Positions 29,974 through 46,000 of a stretch of DNA of 64,000 bases are shown in pieces. Made by a program: the position numbers and the translations under genes. The notes beneath the pieces are model-generated. The model ran no database searches. It was not told the origin of the DNA and worked only from the letters and a program-made list of their open reading frames with translations. Every line of letters starts with the position of its first letter. The stretch's first letter is position 1. The DNA is from Arsenicicoccus sp. oral taxon 190 (GTDB lineage Bacteria > Actinomycetota > Actinomycetes > Actinomycetales > Dermatophilaceae), in contig NZ_CP012070.1 in NCBI RefSeq assembly GCF_001189535.1, positions 3,286,001 through 3,350,000 on the forward strand. Direction: 5' to 3'.

Positions 29974-30042
29974 AACCTGCCGCCGGCGGCATAACCTGCC
30001 TGCGGAAGGAAGGCCGGTCGATCGTGCTACCGGCGGTAGGTT
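29974..30042. repeat. Stop-proximal hairpin family, copy after etfA
   Basis: AACCTGCCGCCGG (29974-29986) pairs, with one wobble, with CCGGCGGTAGGTT (30030-30042). The right arm includes the palindrome CTACCGGCGGTAG at 30029-30041, identical to the copy next to gatB, and its last base is the first base of the complement of the etfA stop. The intervening 43 bases have their own partial pairing. A terminator or mRNA-end stabiliser is possible. Confidence 0.65.
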
Positions 30043-30992
30043 CAGCGCTTGGTGACGGCCTCGGTCGCCTGCGGCAGCACGGTGAACAGGTCGCCCACGA
30101 CGCCGAAGTCGACGAGCTCGAAGATCGGCGCCTCCTCGTCCTTGTTGACCGCGACGATCGTCTTGGACGTCTGCATCCCGGCGCGGTGCTGGATCGCCCC
30201 GGAGATGCCGCACGCGACGTAGAGCTGCGGGGACACCTGCTTGCCGGTCTGGCCGACCTGCGCGGAGTGGGGGTACCACCCGGCGTCGACCGCGGCGCGG
30301 GAGGCGCCCACGGCGGCCTTCATCGAGTCGGCGAAGGCCTCGACCGGGCCGAAGTCGCCGCCGGTCCCGCGACCGCCGGACACCACGACCTGGGCCGTGG
30401 CGAGGTCGGGGCGGCCGGTCGACTGCTTGGGCTGGCTGTCGACGATGCGGGCGCCCTTGGAGGTCTCGGAGATCTCCGCGGCCACCGCCTGCTGGGCGGC
30501 GGCACCCTGCACGGCCTCCGGGGTGACCGACCCCGGCTTGACCGTCACGAAGGTCGGGCCCGAGGCGCCGGTGGCCTGGACGGTCCAGTTGCCCGCGAAG
30601 ACGGACTGCGTGGTGAGGATGCCCTGGCCACCGCCCTGCACGTCGACGGCGTCGGTGATGACGCCGCCGCCGCAGCGCACCGCGAGGCGGCCCGCGACCT
30701 CGGCGGCGTCGACGCCGGAGGTCAGCAGGACCGCGACGGGCGAGGCCTGCTCGACGACGGCGGCGAGCGCGTCGACGGTGGGACCGACGAGGTGGTCACC
30801 CAGCGACGTGTCGTCGTTGACGTAGACCTTCTCGGCGCCGTACTTGGCGAGGACCGGGAGGGCGGTCTCGACCCCCGTGCCGAGGAAGACCGCGCTGGGC
30901 TCCCCGACGCGGCGGGCCAGGGTCAGCAGCTCGGCGGAGGTCTTCTTGAGCTTGCCGTCGGTGTGGTCGACCAGGACGAGAACTTCAGCCAT
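30042..30992 (-). CDS. etfA: Electron transfer flavoprotein alpha subunit
   Basis: A 316-residue FAD-binding subunit that passes electrons from acyl-CoA dehydrogenases to the quinone pool. N-terminal [27 protein letters not shown] and the C-terminal FAD domain ([73 protein letters not shown]) are all typical. AAAGGAG precedes the ATG. Second in etfB-etfA with a 31-bp gap. Confidence 0.97.
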   Translation of the reverse strand: MAEVLVLVDHTDGKLKKTSAELLTLARRVGEPSAVFLGTGVETALPVLAKYGAEKVYVNDDTSLGDHLVGPTVDALAAVVEQASPVAVLLTSGVDAAEVAGRLAVRCGGGVITDAVDVQGGGQGILTTQSVFAGNWTVQATGASGPTFVTVKPGSVTPEAVQGAAAQQAVAAEISETSKGARIVDSQPKQSTGRPDLATAQVVVSGGRGTGGDFGPVEAFADSMKAAVGASRAAVDAGWYPHSAQVGQTGKQVSPQLYVACGISGAIQHRAGMQTSKTIVAVNKDEEAPIFELVDFGVVGDLFTVLPQATEAVTKR

Positions 30993-31023
30993 GTCAGTGA
31001 ACTCCTTTGTCTTAACGGCCGGC

Positions 31024-31809
31024 TCAGATGAACTTCTTGGACGCGAGGAACTCGGCGAGCTGGGTGCCGCCGGTGCCCTCGTCCTTGACGATCGTGCCCT
31101 GCTCGCGGGGCGGGCGTGGCGTCGCCTGGGCCACCGTGGTGGCGGCGGCGCCCAGCCCGACCTGCGCGGCGTCGACGCCGAGGTCGGCCAGCGACCAGGT
31201 CTCCACGGGCTTCTTCTTGGCGGCCATGATCCCCTTGAAGGAGGGGTAGCGCGGCTCGTTGCCGGTCTGGTCGGTGACCGACACGACGGCGGGCAGGGCC
31301 GCCTTGATGCGCTGGGTCGCGGTGTCACCGTCCCGGCGGATGCTGACGGTGCCGCCGTCGACGGTGATCTCCGAGGCCAGCGTCGCCTGCGGCAGGCCGA
31401 GGCGCTCGGCGACCATGGCGGGCACGACGCTCATGCCACCGTCGGTGGAGGCCATGCCGAACATCACCAGGTCGGGCTGCCCGACCTTCTTGATCGCCTC
31501 GGCGAGCACCAGCGAGGTGGCCACCGAGTCCGACCCGTGCAGCGCCTCGTCGTTGATGTGGACGCCCTTGTCGGCGCCCATCTGGAGGGCCTTCTTGACG
31601 GCGTCGGCCGCCGCGTCGGGGCCCATCGTGATGACGGTGATGGTGCCCTCGCCGGCCTCGACCAGCCGCAGCGCCTCCTCGAGGGGGTACTCGTCGAGCT
31701 CGGACATGAGACCGTCCACGGCCTGCCGGTCGGTGGTCCAGTTGGAGTCGTCGAAGCCGCGGTCGCCCTGGGCGTCCGGCACGTGCTTGACGCAGACAAC
31801 GATGTCCAT
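31024..31809 (-). CDS. etfB: Electron transfer flavoprotein beta subunit
   Basis: A 261-residue partner of Etf[14 protein letters not shown] starts the protein, and the AMP-binding/signature region reads [48 protein letters not shown] lies 10 bases before the ATG. First gene of the etf unit. Upstream are two short inverted repeats that may be operator sites. Confidence 0.97.
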   Translation of the reverse strand: MDIVVCVKHVPDAQGDRGFDDSNWTTDRQAVDGLMSELDEYPLEEALRLVEAGEGTITVITMGPDAAADAVKKALQMGADKGVHINDEALHGSDSVATSLVLAEAIKKVGQPDLVMFGMASTDGGMSVVPAMVAERLGLPQATLASEITVDGGTVSIRRDGDTATQRIKAALPAVVSVTDQTGNEPRYPSFKGIMAAKKKPVETWSLADLGVDAAQVGLGAAATTVAQATPRPPREQGTIVKDEGTGGTQLAEFLASKKFI

Positions 31810-31876
31810 GCGTGCAGGTCCTTCTCTCTCGATCGTCGGGGTCGTGTGCGGGCCCCGTTGGGGCTACTCAACTACA

Positions 31877-31904
31877 TTACTGGCAGGTAACTTGGCAGAC
31901 CAAG
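31877..31904. promoter_or_regulatory. Two abutting inverted repeats upstream of etfB
   Basis: TTAC-tggcag-GTAA (31877-31890) is followed directly by CTTGG-caga-CCAAG (31891-31904), about 70-95 bp before the etfB start. On the minus strand a TTGGTC/TAATGT promoter-like pair spans them. This is consistent with a TetR- or GntR-type operator on a fatty-acid-oxidation promoter. The regulator is unknown. Confidence 0.4.
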
Positions 31905-31931
31905 TCAAGACCACGTCAGGACCACGAGACG

Positions 31932-31968
31932 CGCGCCCCCGGCCGTCACCAGGACGGCCGGGGGCGCG
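31932..31968 (-). terminator. Hairpin after the YbjN-like gene
   Basis: CGCGCCCCCGGCCGTC (31932-31947) and its exact complement (31953-31968) form a 16-bp perfect stem with loop ACCAG. It lies about 40 bp beyond the stop at 32006. No T-tract. It isolates that gene from etfB. Confidence 0.75.
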
Positions 31969-32005
31969 GGGCGTCATACGACGCCTGGCCCGCGACCGGG
32001 TCGGC

Positions 32006-32506
32006 TCAGGCCTGGGGCCGCGACCCGTCGGGGCCGTCGTCCTCGCCCGGCACCAGGCCGGTGTCGAACTGGGCGTTGCCGGTGACGATCTGGTGCCAGG
32101 TCTGCACCGCCGCGAGCACCACGGAGGTGGTCATCGGCAGCAGCACCTTGACGTCGACGCCGGGGAGCATGACGTGCTCGGCGGTCACGACGAGGGTGCC
32201 CCCGGCGAGACCGGCCTTGACGACGCTCATGCGCAGGGACAGCTCGTTGCACGCGCGCAGCTGGGTGAGCTCGTCCTGGGGGACGTCCTCGCCGATCTGC
32301 CACTGGCCGAAGACGCGCATGATCGTCACGTCGCCCTCGATGCACCGCACGAAGAGCTGCTGACCCTGCACCTTGAAGGCGACGTCGCCGTCGGCGTCGA
32401 TGTCGGCCATGAACCCGTCGTCGTGCAGGGCGTCGATGACCTGGCCCCGCAGCGGGTGCTCGTCCGCGGGTGGCGGGAAGTTGGGGATGGAGGTGGGATC
32501 CGTCAT
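32006..32506 (-). CDS. YbjN-domain protein
   Basis: A 166-residue soluble protein with the YbjN/CesT-like sensory or chaperone fold: DALHDDGFMADIDADGDVAFKVQGQQLFVRCIE, LTQLRACNELSLRMSVVKAGL, and MTTSVVLAAVQTWHQIV. Such proteins are thought to bind peptides, but no target is known. It is divergent from glgX with 57 bp between starts and ends in a strong hairpin. Confidence 0.8.
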   Translation of the reverse strand: MTDPTSIPNFPPPADEHPLRGQVIDALHDDGFMADIDADGDVAFKVQGQQLFVRCIEGDVTIMRVFGQWQIGEDVPQDELTQLRACNELSLRMSVVKAGLAGGTLVVTAEHVMLPGVDVKVLLPMTTSVVLAAVQTWHQIVTGNAQFDTGLVPGEDDGPDGSRPQA

Positions 32507-32563
32507 GCCCCAACCGTAGCCGCCTCCCCGGGGCTCGGTCACCACGCGCCTATGCTCGGGGCC

Positions 32564-34696
<2,133 letters not shown>

Positions 34697-34808
34697 CCCG
34701 CCCCGCGCGCCGTCGGCCGGTCCTCTCGGGGCCCGGCTTCACCTCGACGACCGCGTCCGGGCGCCGACCGGTCACCTGGCCGTCGCCCGGGATCCCTAGC
34801 CTCCCGGC

Positions 34809-36464
34809 ATGACTCGCACGCGATCCGCCCTCCTCGGGCTGGCGGCCCCGGCCGCCCTCCTCGCCGCCGCCACGTCCGCGGCGGGCCCCGCCGCGGCCAC
34901 CGCCACGGCCGTCCACGCCGACGCTGCCGGACTCACCGCCTCCTCCCCCGCCCACCGTCGCCCGAGCCCCTCCGGTCCCCTGCACCTGGGCGCCTCGGAC
35001 CTGGTCGAGAGCCGTATGACGACGACCGTCGCCCCCGGCGTGACCCGCACCGTGATCTCCCGCGGCGAGAGCGACCCGTCGCTGCGCTGGGTGGTCGAGG
35101 TCAGCATGCCGGCGCTGGCGTCCACCGACCCTGACGCCCCCGCCCGCTCCGTCCAGGACCGGGCGGCGGCCCTGGCGCAGCGCGAGCGCCTCGCGGCAGC
35201 CGGTCTCGCCGCCTCGATCGAGGCGGTGCGGCAGCCGGCCGTCGCCGACCTCCCCGCCTCGGTGATCGGCTACCGCCTGCGCCTGGACGAGCGCCCCACC
35301 GACAAGGCTCGCGCCGACGCCCTGATGGCGCAGCTCAAGGCCAAGAAGTTCGCGGCGCGCTCGTGGTGGACCGGCTGGGACGGTGACGTCGCCGCCCGGG
35401 GGCCCTGGACCATCAACGTGCTGACCATCGACCCGCACCGCTTCCGCGGGAGGCTCGGCGCGACCTTCGGCCCCGACCTCGAGCGGCGCGAGCGCACCTC
35501 GGAGCTGTCGGCCTTCACCCGGGCCGTGGCCGCGGTCAACGGCGGGTTCTTCGTGATGGACCCGTCGGCCGGGGCGGAGGGGGACCCCGCCGGCGCCGGC
35601 GTCTACGACGGACGCCTGCTGTCCGAGGCCGTCACGGGACGTCCCGCCCTCGCGCTTGACCCGGGCGGTCGGCATACGCGCGTGGCTCACCCGGTCTGGC
35701 AGGGTCGGCTGCGGGTCGGGGCGACCGAGGTGCGCCTCGACGGCATTGACCGCGTGATCGGCAAGATCCGCAGCTGCGGTGGCGACCTCACCGACCTGCC
35801 CACCGCGCTGCCGCTGCACGACGTCACCTGCGTGGACCCGAGCGAGGCCGTCGCCTACACCCCGGAGTTCGGCGCCCGCACCCCGAGCGGCCCGGGGGTC
35901 GAGGTGGTGATGCATCGCGGGCGGGTCATCGCGGTCCGCGACCAGCGGGGCACCATGCTCGGCAAGGGCCAGACGTCGGTGCAGGTCACGGGCCCGCTGA
36001 TCGAGGCCGTGTCGGCCGTGAAGGTGGGCGACCGGGCCGACGTGGTGCAGTCGATGACGGACGGGTCCGAGCGTCTGGACCGCAAGGGCACCACCGTCGT
36101 CAACGGCGGCCCGGAGCTGGTGCGCGGCGGTGAGCTGCACGTGACGCAGCGCCGCGACGGCATGCACCACGCGGACGACCCCAGCTTCGACTACGGCTGG
36201 GTGCTGCAGCGCAACCCGCGCACCTTCGCCGGGGTGGACGCGCGCGGTCGCACCCTGCTGGTGACGGTCGACGGGCGGCAGGTCGGCGAGCTGGGCCTCA
36301 CGATCCCTGAGGCGGCGCAGGTCGCCCAGGACCTGGGGCTGCGGGACGCCCTCAACCTCGACGGCGGCGGCTCCACGGCGATGGTCGTGGGCGGACGGCT
36401 GGTCACCCACCCGTCCGACGCCGCCGGGGAGCGTGCCGTGGGCGACGCGATCGTCATCCGCTGA
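34809..36464 (+). CDS. Secreted phosphodiester glycosidase (NAGPA-domain) protein
   Basis: A 551-residue exported protein. A signal peptide (MTRTRSALLGLAAPAALLAAATSAAGPAAA) is followed by a long N-terminal region and a C-terminal NAGPA/DUF2233 domain with VAAVNGGFFVMDPSA, GTTVVNGGPELV and LNLDGGGSTAMVVGG. Animal NAGPA uncovers mannose-6-phosphate by cleaving GlcNAc phosphodiesters; bacterial members are thought to act on sugar phosphodiesters such as teichoic acid linkages, which is not tested here. It is followed by a perfect terminator-like hairpin. Confidence 0.85.
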   Translation: MTRTRSALLGLAAPAALLAAATSAAGPAAATATAVHADAAGLTASSPAHRRPSPSGPLHLGASDLVESRMTTTVAPGVTRTVISRGESDPSLRWVVEVSMPALASTDPDAPARSVQDRAAALAQRERLAAAGLAASIEAVRQPAVADLPASVIGYRLRLDERPTDKARADALMAQLKAKKFAARSWWTGWDGDVAARGPWTINVLTIDPHRFRGRLGATFGPDLERRERTSELSAFTRAVAAVNGGFFVMDPSAGAEGDPAGAGVYDGRLLSEAVTGRPALALDPGGRHTRVAHPVWQGRLRVGATEVRLDGIDRVIGKIRSCGGDLTDLPTALPLHDVTCVDPSEAVAYTPEFGARTPSGPGVEVVMHRGRVIAVRDQRGTMLGKGQTSVQVTGPLIEAVSAVKVGDRADVVQSMTDGSERLDRKGTTVVNGGPELVRGGELHVTQRRDGMHHADDPSFDYGWVLQRNPRTFAGVDARGRTLLVTVDGRQVGELGLTIPEAAQVAQDLGLRDALNLDGGGSTAMVVGGRLVTHPSDAAGERAVGDAIVIR

Positions 36465-36467
36465 GGC

Positions 36468-36500
36468 GGGTGCCAGGGCACCGATCGTGCCCTGGCACCC
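36468..36500 (+). terminator. Hairpin terminator after the NAGPA-domain gene
   Basis: GGGTGCCAGGGCAC and GTGCCCTGGCACCC form a perfect 14-bp stem with loop CGATC, four bases past the stop. No T-tract. It lies between convergent genes and next to the stop-proximal hairpin of glgP. Confidence 0.8.
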
Positions 36501-36504
36501 CACA

Positions 36505-36572
36505 AACCTGCCGGCGGCCGCGGATCCTGCCTGCTCAAGGAGCCCCGGCGGGATCGAGGGCCGGCGGCAGGT
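36505..36572. repeat. Stop-proximal hairpin family, copy after glgP
   Basis: AACCTGCCGGCGG (starting 36505) faces GCCGGCGGCAGGT (ending 36572), which directly precedes the complement of the glgP TAG. On the minus strand the stop is followed by ACCTGCCGCCGG, the same word found after etfA and the thiolase gene with one or two changes. Confidence 0.6.
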
Positions 36573-39140
<2,568 letters not shown>

Positions 39141-39302
39141 CTCGCCTCCGAGGGTCGTGGTCTGCCCGGCACGTGGCGGATCAAGGTCTTGGGCCGCTCC
39201 GACGCGGTGTGCCACGGTCCGGGACCTGTCGCCACTGTAGTGGACCCTCCCCCGCCCGGTGGCGCGAACTCCGACGAGTGTCCCGGGTCCGATGTGGGTA
39301 GC

Positions 39303-41333
39303 GTGAACCGAGTGACCGCCACAAGACTGTCATCCGCCCCCCAGCTCCCCATCGGCCGCATCCCCGTGCTCGACGTGACCCCGCGGGTCGACGAGGGCCG
39401 CCGGCCGGCCAAGTCCGTGACCCACGAGCCGTTCCCCGTCACCGCCCGGGTCTTCCGGGAGGGCCACGACGCGGTCAACGCGAGCGTCGCGCTCACCGAC
39501 CCGGACGGCGTCGTGCACCACGTGCCGATGCGGTGCAGCAACGTCGGCCTGTCCTTCTGGGAGGCCGAGATCAGCGCCGACCGGGAGGGCCTGTGGTCCT
39601 TCCGGGTCGAGGGCTGGTCGGACCCCTACGGCACCTGGCACCACGACGCGATCATCAAGGTCGAGGCCGGCGTCGACGTGGGCCTGATGCTCGAGGAGGG
39701 CGCCCGCGTGCTCGAGCGGGCCCTCGCCGAGGTCGACCGCACCCCGGAGCAGCGCCAGGTGCTGCTGGACGCCGTGGCGAGCCTGCGCGACACCTCCAGC
39801 CCCGCCCTGGACCGGCTGTATGCCGGCGCCGGCGCCCCCGTCGAGCGCGAGCTCTCCGCGCGGCCGCTGCGCGACTTCGTCTCCCCCTCGCCCGAGCAGT
39901 CGTGGCTGGTGGAGCGCCCGCTCGCGCTGGCCGGGGCGTGGTACGAGATCTTCCCGCGCTCCGAGGGTGCCTACCAGGACGAGGACGGCACCTGGCACAC
40001 GGGCACGCTGCGCACCGCCGCCGAGCGGCTGCCGGCGATCCGGGACATGGGCTTCGACGTCGTCTACCTCACCCCGATCCACCCCATCGGCAGCACCAAC
40101 CGCAAGGGCCCCAACAACACGCTGCACGCCGGCCCGCTGGACCCGGGGTCGCCATACGCCATCGGGTCGGAGGCGGGCGGGCATGACGCGATCGAGCCGA
40201 CCCTCGGGACCTTCGAGGACTTCGACGCCTTCGTGGCGCGCGCCCGCGAGCTGGGCCTCGAGGTGGCGCTGGACATCGCGCTGCAGTGCTCCCCGGACCA
40301 CCCGTGGGTCACCGAGCACCCGGAGTGGTTCACGACCCGCGCCGACGGGACCATCGCGTATGCCGAGAACCCGCCGAAGAAGTACCAGGACATCTACCCG
40401 CTCAACTTCGACAACGACCCCGACGGCATCTACCAGGCCGTGCGGGACGTCATCCAGGTGTGGATCGACCACGGCGTGACGCTCTTCCGCGTCGACAACC
40501 CGCACACCAAGCCGGTGGAGTTCTGGCAGTGGCTGATCCAGGACGTCGCGGAGTCCCGCCCGGACATCATCTGGCTGGCGGAGGCCTTCACCAAGCCCGC
40601 GATGATGCACACCCTCGGCAAGATCGGGTTCCAGCAGAGCTACACCTACTACGCGTGGCGCAACGAGAAGTGGGAGATCGAGGAGTACCTCAACGAGCTG
40701 TCGGGCGACGCGGCGGCCTACATGCGCCCGTCCTTCTGGCCGACGACGCACGACATCCTCACCCCGTACATGCAGTACGGCGGGCCCGCGGCGTGGAAGG
40801 CCCGGGCGGCGCTCGCGGCCACCCTGGTCCCCACCTACGGCATCTACGCCGGATACGAGCTCATGGAGTGCGTGGCGCGGCCGGGCGCCGAGGAGCAGGT
40901 CGACAACGAGAAGTACCAGCTCAAGGACCGCCGCTGGGCCGACTACGCCCCCGGGGGCGTCAAGGAGGGGCAGTCGCTGGACGGCTACCTGCGCCGGCTC
41001 AACCAGATCCGGCACTGGCACCCCTCGCTGCGGCTGCTGCGCAACATCACCTTCCACCACTGCGAGGACGAGAACATCATCGTCTTCTCCAAGACCGCCC
41101 GGACACCGGACGGGCGCGACGACACCGTCATCGTCGTCGCTAACCTCGACCCGCACTCCACGCGAGAGTCCTGGGTCCACCTGGACATGCCGGCGCTCGG
41201 CCTCGGCTACGGCGACACCTTCGTCGCCCACGACGAGCTGAGCGACGCCAGCTGGCACTGGGGCGCGCACAACTTCGTGCGGGTCGGCCGCGACGCGGAG
41301 CCCGTCCACATCGTCCACGTTCGGAGGTTCTGA
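39303..41333 (+). CDS. glgE: Alpha-1,4-glucan:maltose-1-phosphate maltosyltransferase
   Basis: A 676-residue GH13_3 enzyme that transfers maltose from maltose-1-phosphate onto alpha-glucan. Domains: N-terminal Ig-like part (PVTARVFREGHDAVNASV), an inserted helical bundle, and a barrel with AGAWYEIFPRSEG, FDVVYLTPIHPIGSTNRKGPNN, nucleophile Asp in GVTLFRVDNPHTKP and acid Glu in IIWLAEAFTKP. These are hallmark GlgE segments. The GTG at 39303 or 39312 is the start; neither has a strong ribosome site. Heads glgE-treS-mak-glgB, with treS three bases downstream. Confidence 0.96.
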   Translation: MNRVTATRLSSAPQLPIGRIPVLDVTPRVDEGRRPAKSVTHEPFPVTARVFREGHDAVNASVALTDPDGVVHHVPMRCSNVGLSFWEAEISADREGLWSFRVEGWSDPYGTWHHDAIIKVEAGVDVGLMLEEGARVLERALAEVDRTPEQRQVLLDAVASLRDTSSPALDRLYAGAGAPVERELSARPLRDFVSPSPEQSWLVERPLALAGAWYEIFPRSEGAYQDEDGTWHTGTLRTAAERLPAIRDMGFDVVYLTPIHPIGSTNRKGPNNTLHAGPLDPGSPYAIGSEAGGHDAIEPTLGTFEDFDAFVARARELGLEVALDIALQCSPDHPWVTEHPEWFTTRADGTIAYAENPPKKYQDIYPLNFDNDPDGIYQAVRDVIQVWIDHGVTLFRVDNPHTKPVEFWQWLIQDVAESRPDIIWLAEAFTKPAMMHTLGKIGFQQSYTYYAWRNEKWEIEEYLNELSGDAAAYMRPSFWPTTHDILTPYMQYGGPAAWKARAALAATLVPTYGIYAGYELMECVARPGAEEQVDNEKYQLKDRRWADYAPGGVKEGQSLDGYLRRLNQIRHWHPSLRLLRNITFHHCEDENIIVFSKTARTPDGRDDTVIVVANLDPHSTRESWVHLDMPALGLGYGDTFVAHDELSDASWHWGAHNFVRVGRDAEPVHIVHVRRF

Positions 41334-41336
41334 CAG

Positions 41337-43079
41337 GTGCAAGGCCTCAACCTCAACCAGCCTGGTCTCAAGCACGACCCCAGCTGGTTCCGCAAAGCCG
41401 TGTTCTACGAGGTGCTGGTGCGCGCCTTCGCGGACAGCAACGGCTCCGGTGCGGGCGACTTCACGGGTCTGCTCGGCAAGCTCGACTACCTGCAGTGGCT
41501 CGGCGTCGACTGCCTGTGGCTGCCCCCGTTCTACGCATCGCCGCTGCGCGACGGCGGCTACGACATCGCCGACTACCGCGCGGTGCTGCCGGAGTTCGGG
41601 ACGCTGCCGGAGTTCAAGGAGCTGGTGTCGCAGGCCCACGCCCGCGGGATCCGGATCATCACCGACTTCGTGATGAACCACACCAGCGACCAGCACCCGT
41701 GGTTCCAGGCGAGCCGGTCCGAGCCCGAGGGCCCCTACGGCGACTACTACGTGTGGTCCGACGACGACACGAAGTACTCCGAGGCCCGGATCATCTTCGT
41801 GGACACGGAGGTGTCCAACTGGACCTTCGACCCGGTCCGGCGGCAGTTCTTCTGGCACCGGTTCTTCTCCCACCAGCCGGACCTCAACTTCGAGAACCCC
41901 AAGGTGCAGGACGAGATGTTCGACATCGTCCGCTACTGGATGGACATGGGCATCGACGGCTTCCGGCTCGACGCGGTCCCCTACCTCTTCGAGGAGGAGG
42001 GGCACAACGGCGAGAACCACCCCCGGACCCACGAGTTCCTGGCGCGGCTGCGCGAGATGGTCGACGAGGAGTACCCCGGCCGCATCCTGCTGGCCGAGGC
42101 CAACCAGATGCCCCACGAGGTCGTGGACTACTTCGGCTCCGAGGAGGCGCCGGAGTGCCAGATGTGCTTCCACTTCCCGGTGATGCCGCGGCTCTACTAC
42201 GCGCTGCGCGAGGGCAAGGCGACCCCGATCGTCAAGGTGCTCGAGGAGACGCCCGCGATCCCGACCGGCACCCAGTGGGGCACCTTCCTGCGCAACCACG
42301 ACGAGCTGACGCTGGAGATGGTGGACGCGGAGGAGCGCGCCGCGATGTACGGCTGGTACGCCCCCGACCCGCGGATGAAGGCCAACGTCGGCATCCGGCG
42401 CCGCCTCGCGCCGCTGCTCGACAACTCCCGCGCCGAGATCGAGCTGATCAACGCGCTGGTGCTGTCGCTGCCGGGGTCGCCGTGCCTCTACTACGGCGAC
42501 GAGATCGGGATGGGCGACAACATCTGGCTCACCGACCGCGACGCGGTGCGGACCCCGATGCAGTGGACCCCGGACCGCAACGCCGGCTTCTCCACCGCGG
42601 ACCCGGGCAAGCTCTACCTGCCCGTCATCCAGTCGCTCGTCTATCACCACAACAACGTCAACGTCGAGGCGGCGATGGCGTCGAGCTCGTCGCTGCTGCA
42701 CTGGATGCGCGGGATGCTGCAGGTGCGCAAGCACCACCCGGTCATGGGGATGGGCACCTTCGAGGTCATGCCGACCGACAACGACGCGATCCTGGCCTTC
42801 GTGCGCGACCTCAGCCCGCAGGACGCCACCGAGGATGCGCCCGCGGAGAGCGTGCTGTGCGTCAACAACCTCTCCCCGCGGCCCCAGGGGACCCGGGTGC
42901 AGCTGCCCGCGTCGTATGCCGGCGCCCAGGCCGTCGACCTGTTCGGCGGCTCCGGCTTCGGCTCGGTCGACGCCGACGGCAGGTTCACCGTGACGATGGG
43001 ATCGCGCGACTTCTTCTGGCTGCAGCTGATCCGCAGGACGCCCGCCGAGGAGACCGGCGCGGCAGGAGGTGAGGTCTGA
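41337..43079 (+). CDS. treS: Trehalose synthase (maltose/trehalose isomerase)
   Basis: A 580-residue GH13 isomerase interconverting trehalose and maltose. Diagnostic parts: [45 protein letters not shown], nucleophile Asp in [18 protein letters not shown], Glu in [10 protein letters not shown] and Asp in [13 protein letters not shown]. In many actinobacteria TreS is physically or genetically linked to maltokinase; here the maltokinase is the next gene, one base after the stop. The GTG start lies three bases after glgE. Feeds maltose to maltokinase in the GlgE pathway. Confidence 0.96.
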   Translation: MQGLNLNQPGLKHDPSWFRKAVFYEVLVRAFADSNGSGAGDFTGLLGKLDYLQWLGVDCLWLPPFYASPLRDGGYDIADYRAVLPEFGTLPEFKELVSQAHARGIRIITDFVMNHTSDQHPWFQASRSEPEGPYGDYYVWSDDDTKYSEARIIFVDTEVSNWTFDPVRRQFFWHRFFSHQPDLNFENPKVQDEMFDIVRYWMDMGIDGFRLDAVPYLFEEEGHNGENHPRTHEFLARLREMVDEEYPGRILLAEANQMPHEVVDYFGSEEAPECQMCFHFPVMPRLYYALREGKATPIVKVLEETPAIPTGTQWGTFLRNHDELTLEMVDAEERAAMYGWYAPDPRMKANVGIRRRLAPLLDNSRAEIELINALVLSLPGSPCLYYGDEIGMGDNIWLTDRDAVRTPMQWTPDRNAGFSTADPGKLYLPVIQSLVYHHNNVNVEAAMASSSSLLHWMRGMLQVRKHHPVMGMGTFEVMPTDNDAILAFVRDLSPQDATEDAPAESVLCVNNLSPRPQGTRVQLPASYAGAQAVDLFGGSGFGSVDADGRFTVTMGSRDFFWLQLIRRTPAEETGAAGGEV

Positions 43080-43080
43080 G

Positions 43081-46000
43081 ATGGCCGGGACGTCCAAGAT
43101 CGAGGCCGGCGCCGAGCTGACCCCCACCAAGGTGGAGACCGTGCAGGCGTGGATCGGCGCGCAGCGGTGGTACGTCGGCAAGGACCATGAGCCCGCGCTG
43201 ACCCGCGTGGGCGGCTACCGCTTCGAGGACCCCGCGGGGCAGGTCGGCATCGAGACGCTGCTGCTGCGCGACACCGCGGCGGAGCCGGCGGTGCTCTACC
43301 AGGTGCCGCTGACCTACCGCGCCGAGCCCCTCGAGGGCGCCGAGCACGCCCTCGTCGGCACCGTCGAGCACTCGGTGCTCGGGACCCGCTACGTCTACGA
43401 CGGTCCGCACGACCCCGTCTACGTCGCCGAGCTGCTGCGCACCATCGCCGAGGGCGACACCGGCTCCACGCCCGACCACGGCGTGGTCGACACGCTCGTC
43501 GCGGGCGAGCCCGTGACGAGCGTTTCGGGCTCCGCCCCCGCGGCGCCGGAGGTCGGCCGGAGCTCGGTCCTCAAGGGCGAGCAGTCCAACACCTCCATCA
43601 TCATCGAGCCGTCCGGCGACCCGGGTCGGTCTGCGACTCCCTTGATCGTCAAGGTGTTCCGCGTGCTGTCGGCCGGGGACAACCCGGACGTGACGGTGCA
43701 GTCGGCGCTCGCCGACGCCGGCTCGACGCTCGTGCCCGCGCCCCTCGGCGCGCTGCGCGGCCGCTGGTCGGTGGACGGCCACGAGGCCCACGGCCACCTC
43801 GCCTTCGCCCAGGAGTTCCTCCCGGGCGTGCGGGATGCCTGGCGGGTCGCCCTGGAGGCGGCCGCGGCCGGCGACGACTTCACCGAGCGCGCCCACGCCC
43901 TCGGCGTCGCCACCGGCGAGGTGCACCGCACTCTCGCCGAGGTCATGCCGACGGTGCAGGCCGGCCCGGAGGACCACAAGGCGCTGTCGCTGTCCATGCG
44001 CTCCCGCTACGTCCTGGCCGCCGAGGCCCACCCGCCGCTGCGCGAGCTGGAGCCGGACGTGGAGCGCCTCCTCGGCGCCGCCCAGGACGCGCAGTGGCCG
44101 CCGCTGCAGCGGATCCACGGCGACTACCACCTCGGCCAGGTGCTGGACGTCCCCGGCCGCGGGTGGGTGCTGCTGGACTTCGAGGGCGAGCCACTGCGCC
44201 CCCTCGCCGAGCGCACCCTGCCCGACCTGGCGGTGCGCGACGTCGCCGGGATGCTCCGGTCCTTCGACTACGCCGCCGGCTCGGTGAGCCAGGAGGACGC
44301 CGGCCGGGCCGACGCCGCCGACGCCTGGGCCCGCGCGTCGCGCGAGGCCTTCCTCGACGGCTACGCCGAGGCGACCGGCCGCGACCCCCGCGACGAGCCC
44401 GAGGTCCTGCGAGCCCTGGAGCTCGACAAGGCCCTGTACGAAGTGGTCTACGAGGCACGCAACCGCCCCTCGTGGCTGCCCATCCCCACGACCGCCGTCG
44501 AGCGGCTCGTGGCCGCAGCGAAGGGAGACACTGTGCACCAGCCCACCGACGACCGCACGCCCGAGCAGCCCACCGGAGGCGCCACCCGCTACCAGCGGCC
44601 CACCGGCACCGACCGGCCCACCAAGGACGGCGGCGTCGCCGGCGTCGCGGGCGCGGTGGCCGGCCTGGCCGCCTCCGTAGTGGGGGCGGCCGCGCGCAGC
44701 GGCGCCGAGGTCGCCAAGCAGGCGACGGCATACGGCCGGGACAAGGCCGCGAGCGCCGGACGCGGCCCGCGGCACCTGCCGATGCACACCGACCAGATCA
44801 ACCGGCTCGTCCACGGACACCACCACGACCCCCACTCCGTGCTGGGCGGCCGGGTCGCGGACGGCACGGTCAGCATCCGCACCCTCAAGCCCCGCGCGAC
44901 GGCGGTGGACCTGGTCCTGGACGGCCGGACGGTGCCCTTCGAGCACGAGCACGAGGGCGTCTGGGTCGCCAGCATCGAGGGCGACCAGGTGCCGGACTAC
45001 CGCGTCGCCGTCGACTGGGGCGACGGGTTCAAGCACACGACCGACGACCCCTACCGCTTCCTCCCCACGCTCGGCGAGGTCGACATCCACCTCATCACCG
45101 AGGGTCGCCACGAGGAGCTGTGGCGCGTCCTCGGCGCTCACGTGCGGGAGTTCGACGGCCCGCTCGGGTCGACCCGCGGCACGAGCTTCGCGGTGTGGGC
45201 GCCCAACGCGCAGTCCGTCCGCGTCGCCGGCGACTTCAACACCTGGGACTCCCAGGCCCACCCGATGCGCTCCCTCGGGTCGTCCGGGCTGTGGGAGCTC
45301 TTCGTGCCCGGCGTCGAGCCGGGGACCCGCTACAAGTACGAGATCCTCGGCAAGGACGGCCAGTGGCGGGCCAAGGCCGACCCGCTGGCCCGCGCCACCG
45401 AGATCCCGCCCGCCACCGCCTCCGTGGTGGAGGAGACCCGCTACGAGTGGGGCGACGACGCGTGGGTCGCCGAGCGCAACGCCACGCAGCGTCACGAGCA
45501 GCCGCTGTCCGTCTACGAGGTGCACCTCGGCTCCTGGCGGGCCGGGCTCAGCTACACCGAGCTCGCCGACCAGCTCGTCAACTACGTGCGTGACCTCGGC
45601 TTCACCCACGTGGAGTTCCTGCCGGTCGCCGAGCACCCCTACGGCCCCTCGTGGGGCTACCAGGTGACCGGCTACTACGCGCCCACCTCGCGCTTCGGCT
45701 CGCCGGACGAGTTCCGTCACCTCGTCGACGCGCTGCACCAGGCCGGCATCGGCGTCATCCTCGACTGGGTCCCGGCACACTTCCCCAAGGACGCCTTCGC
45801 GCTCGCCAAGTTCGACGGCCAGGCGCTCTACGAGCACCCGGACCCGCGCCGCGGCGACCAGCCCGACTGGGGCACCCACGTCTTCGACTTCGGTCGCCCG
45901 CAGGTGCGCAACTTCCTCGTCGCCAACGCGTTGTATTGGCTCGAGGAGTTCCACATCGACGGGCTGCGGGTCGACGCGGTCGCCTCCATGCTCTACCTGG

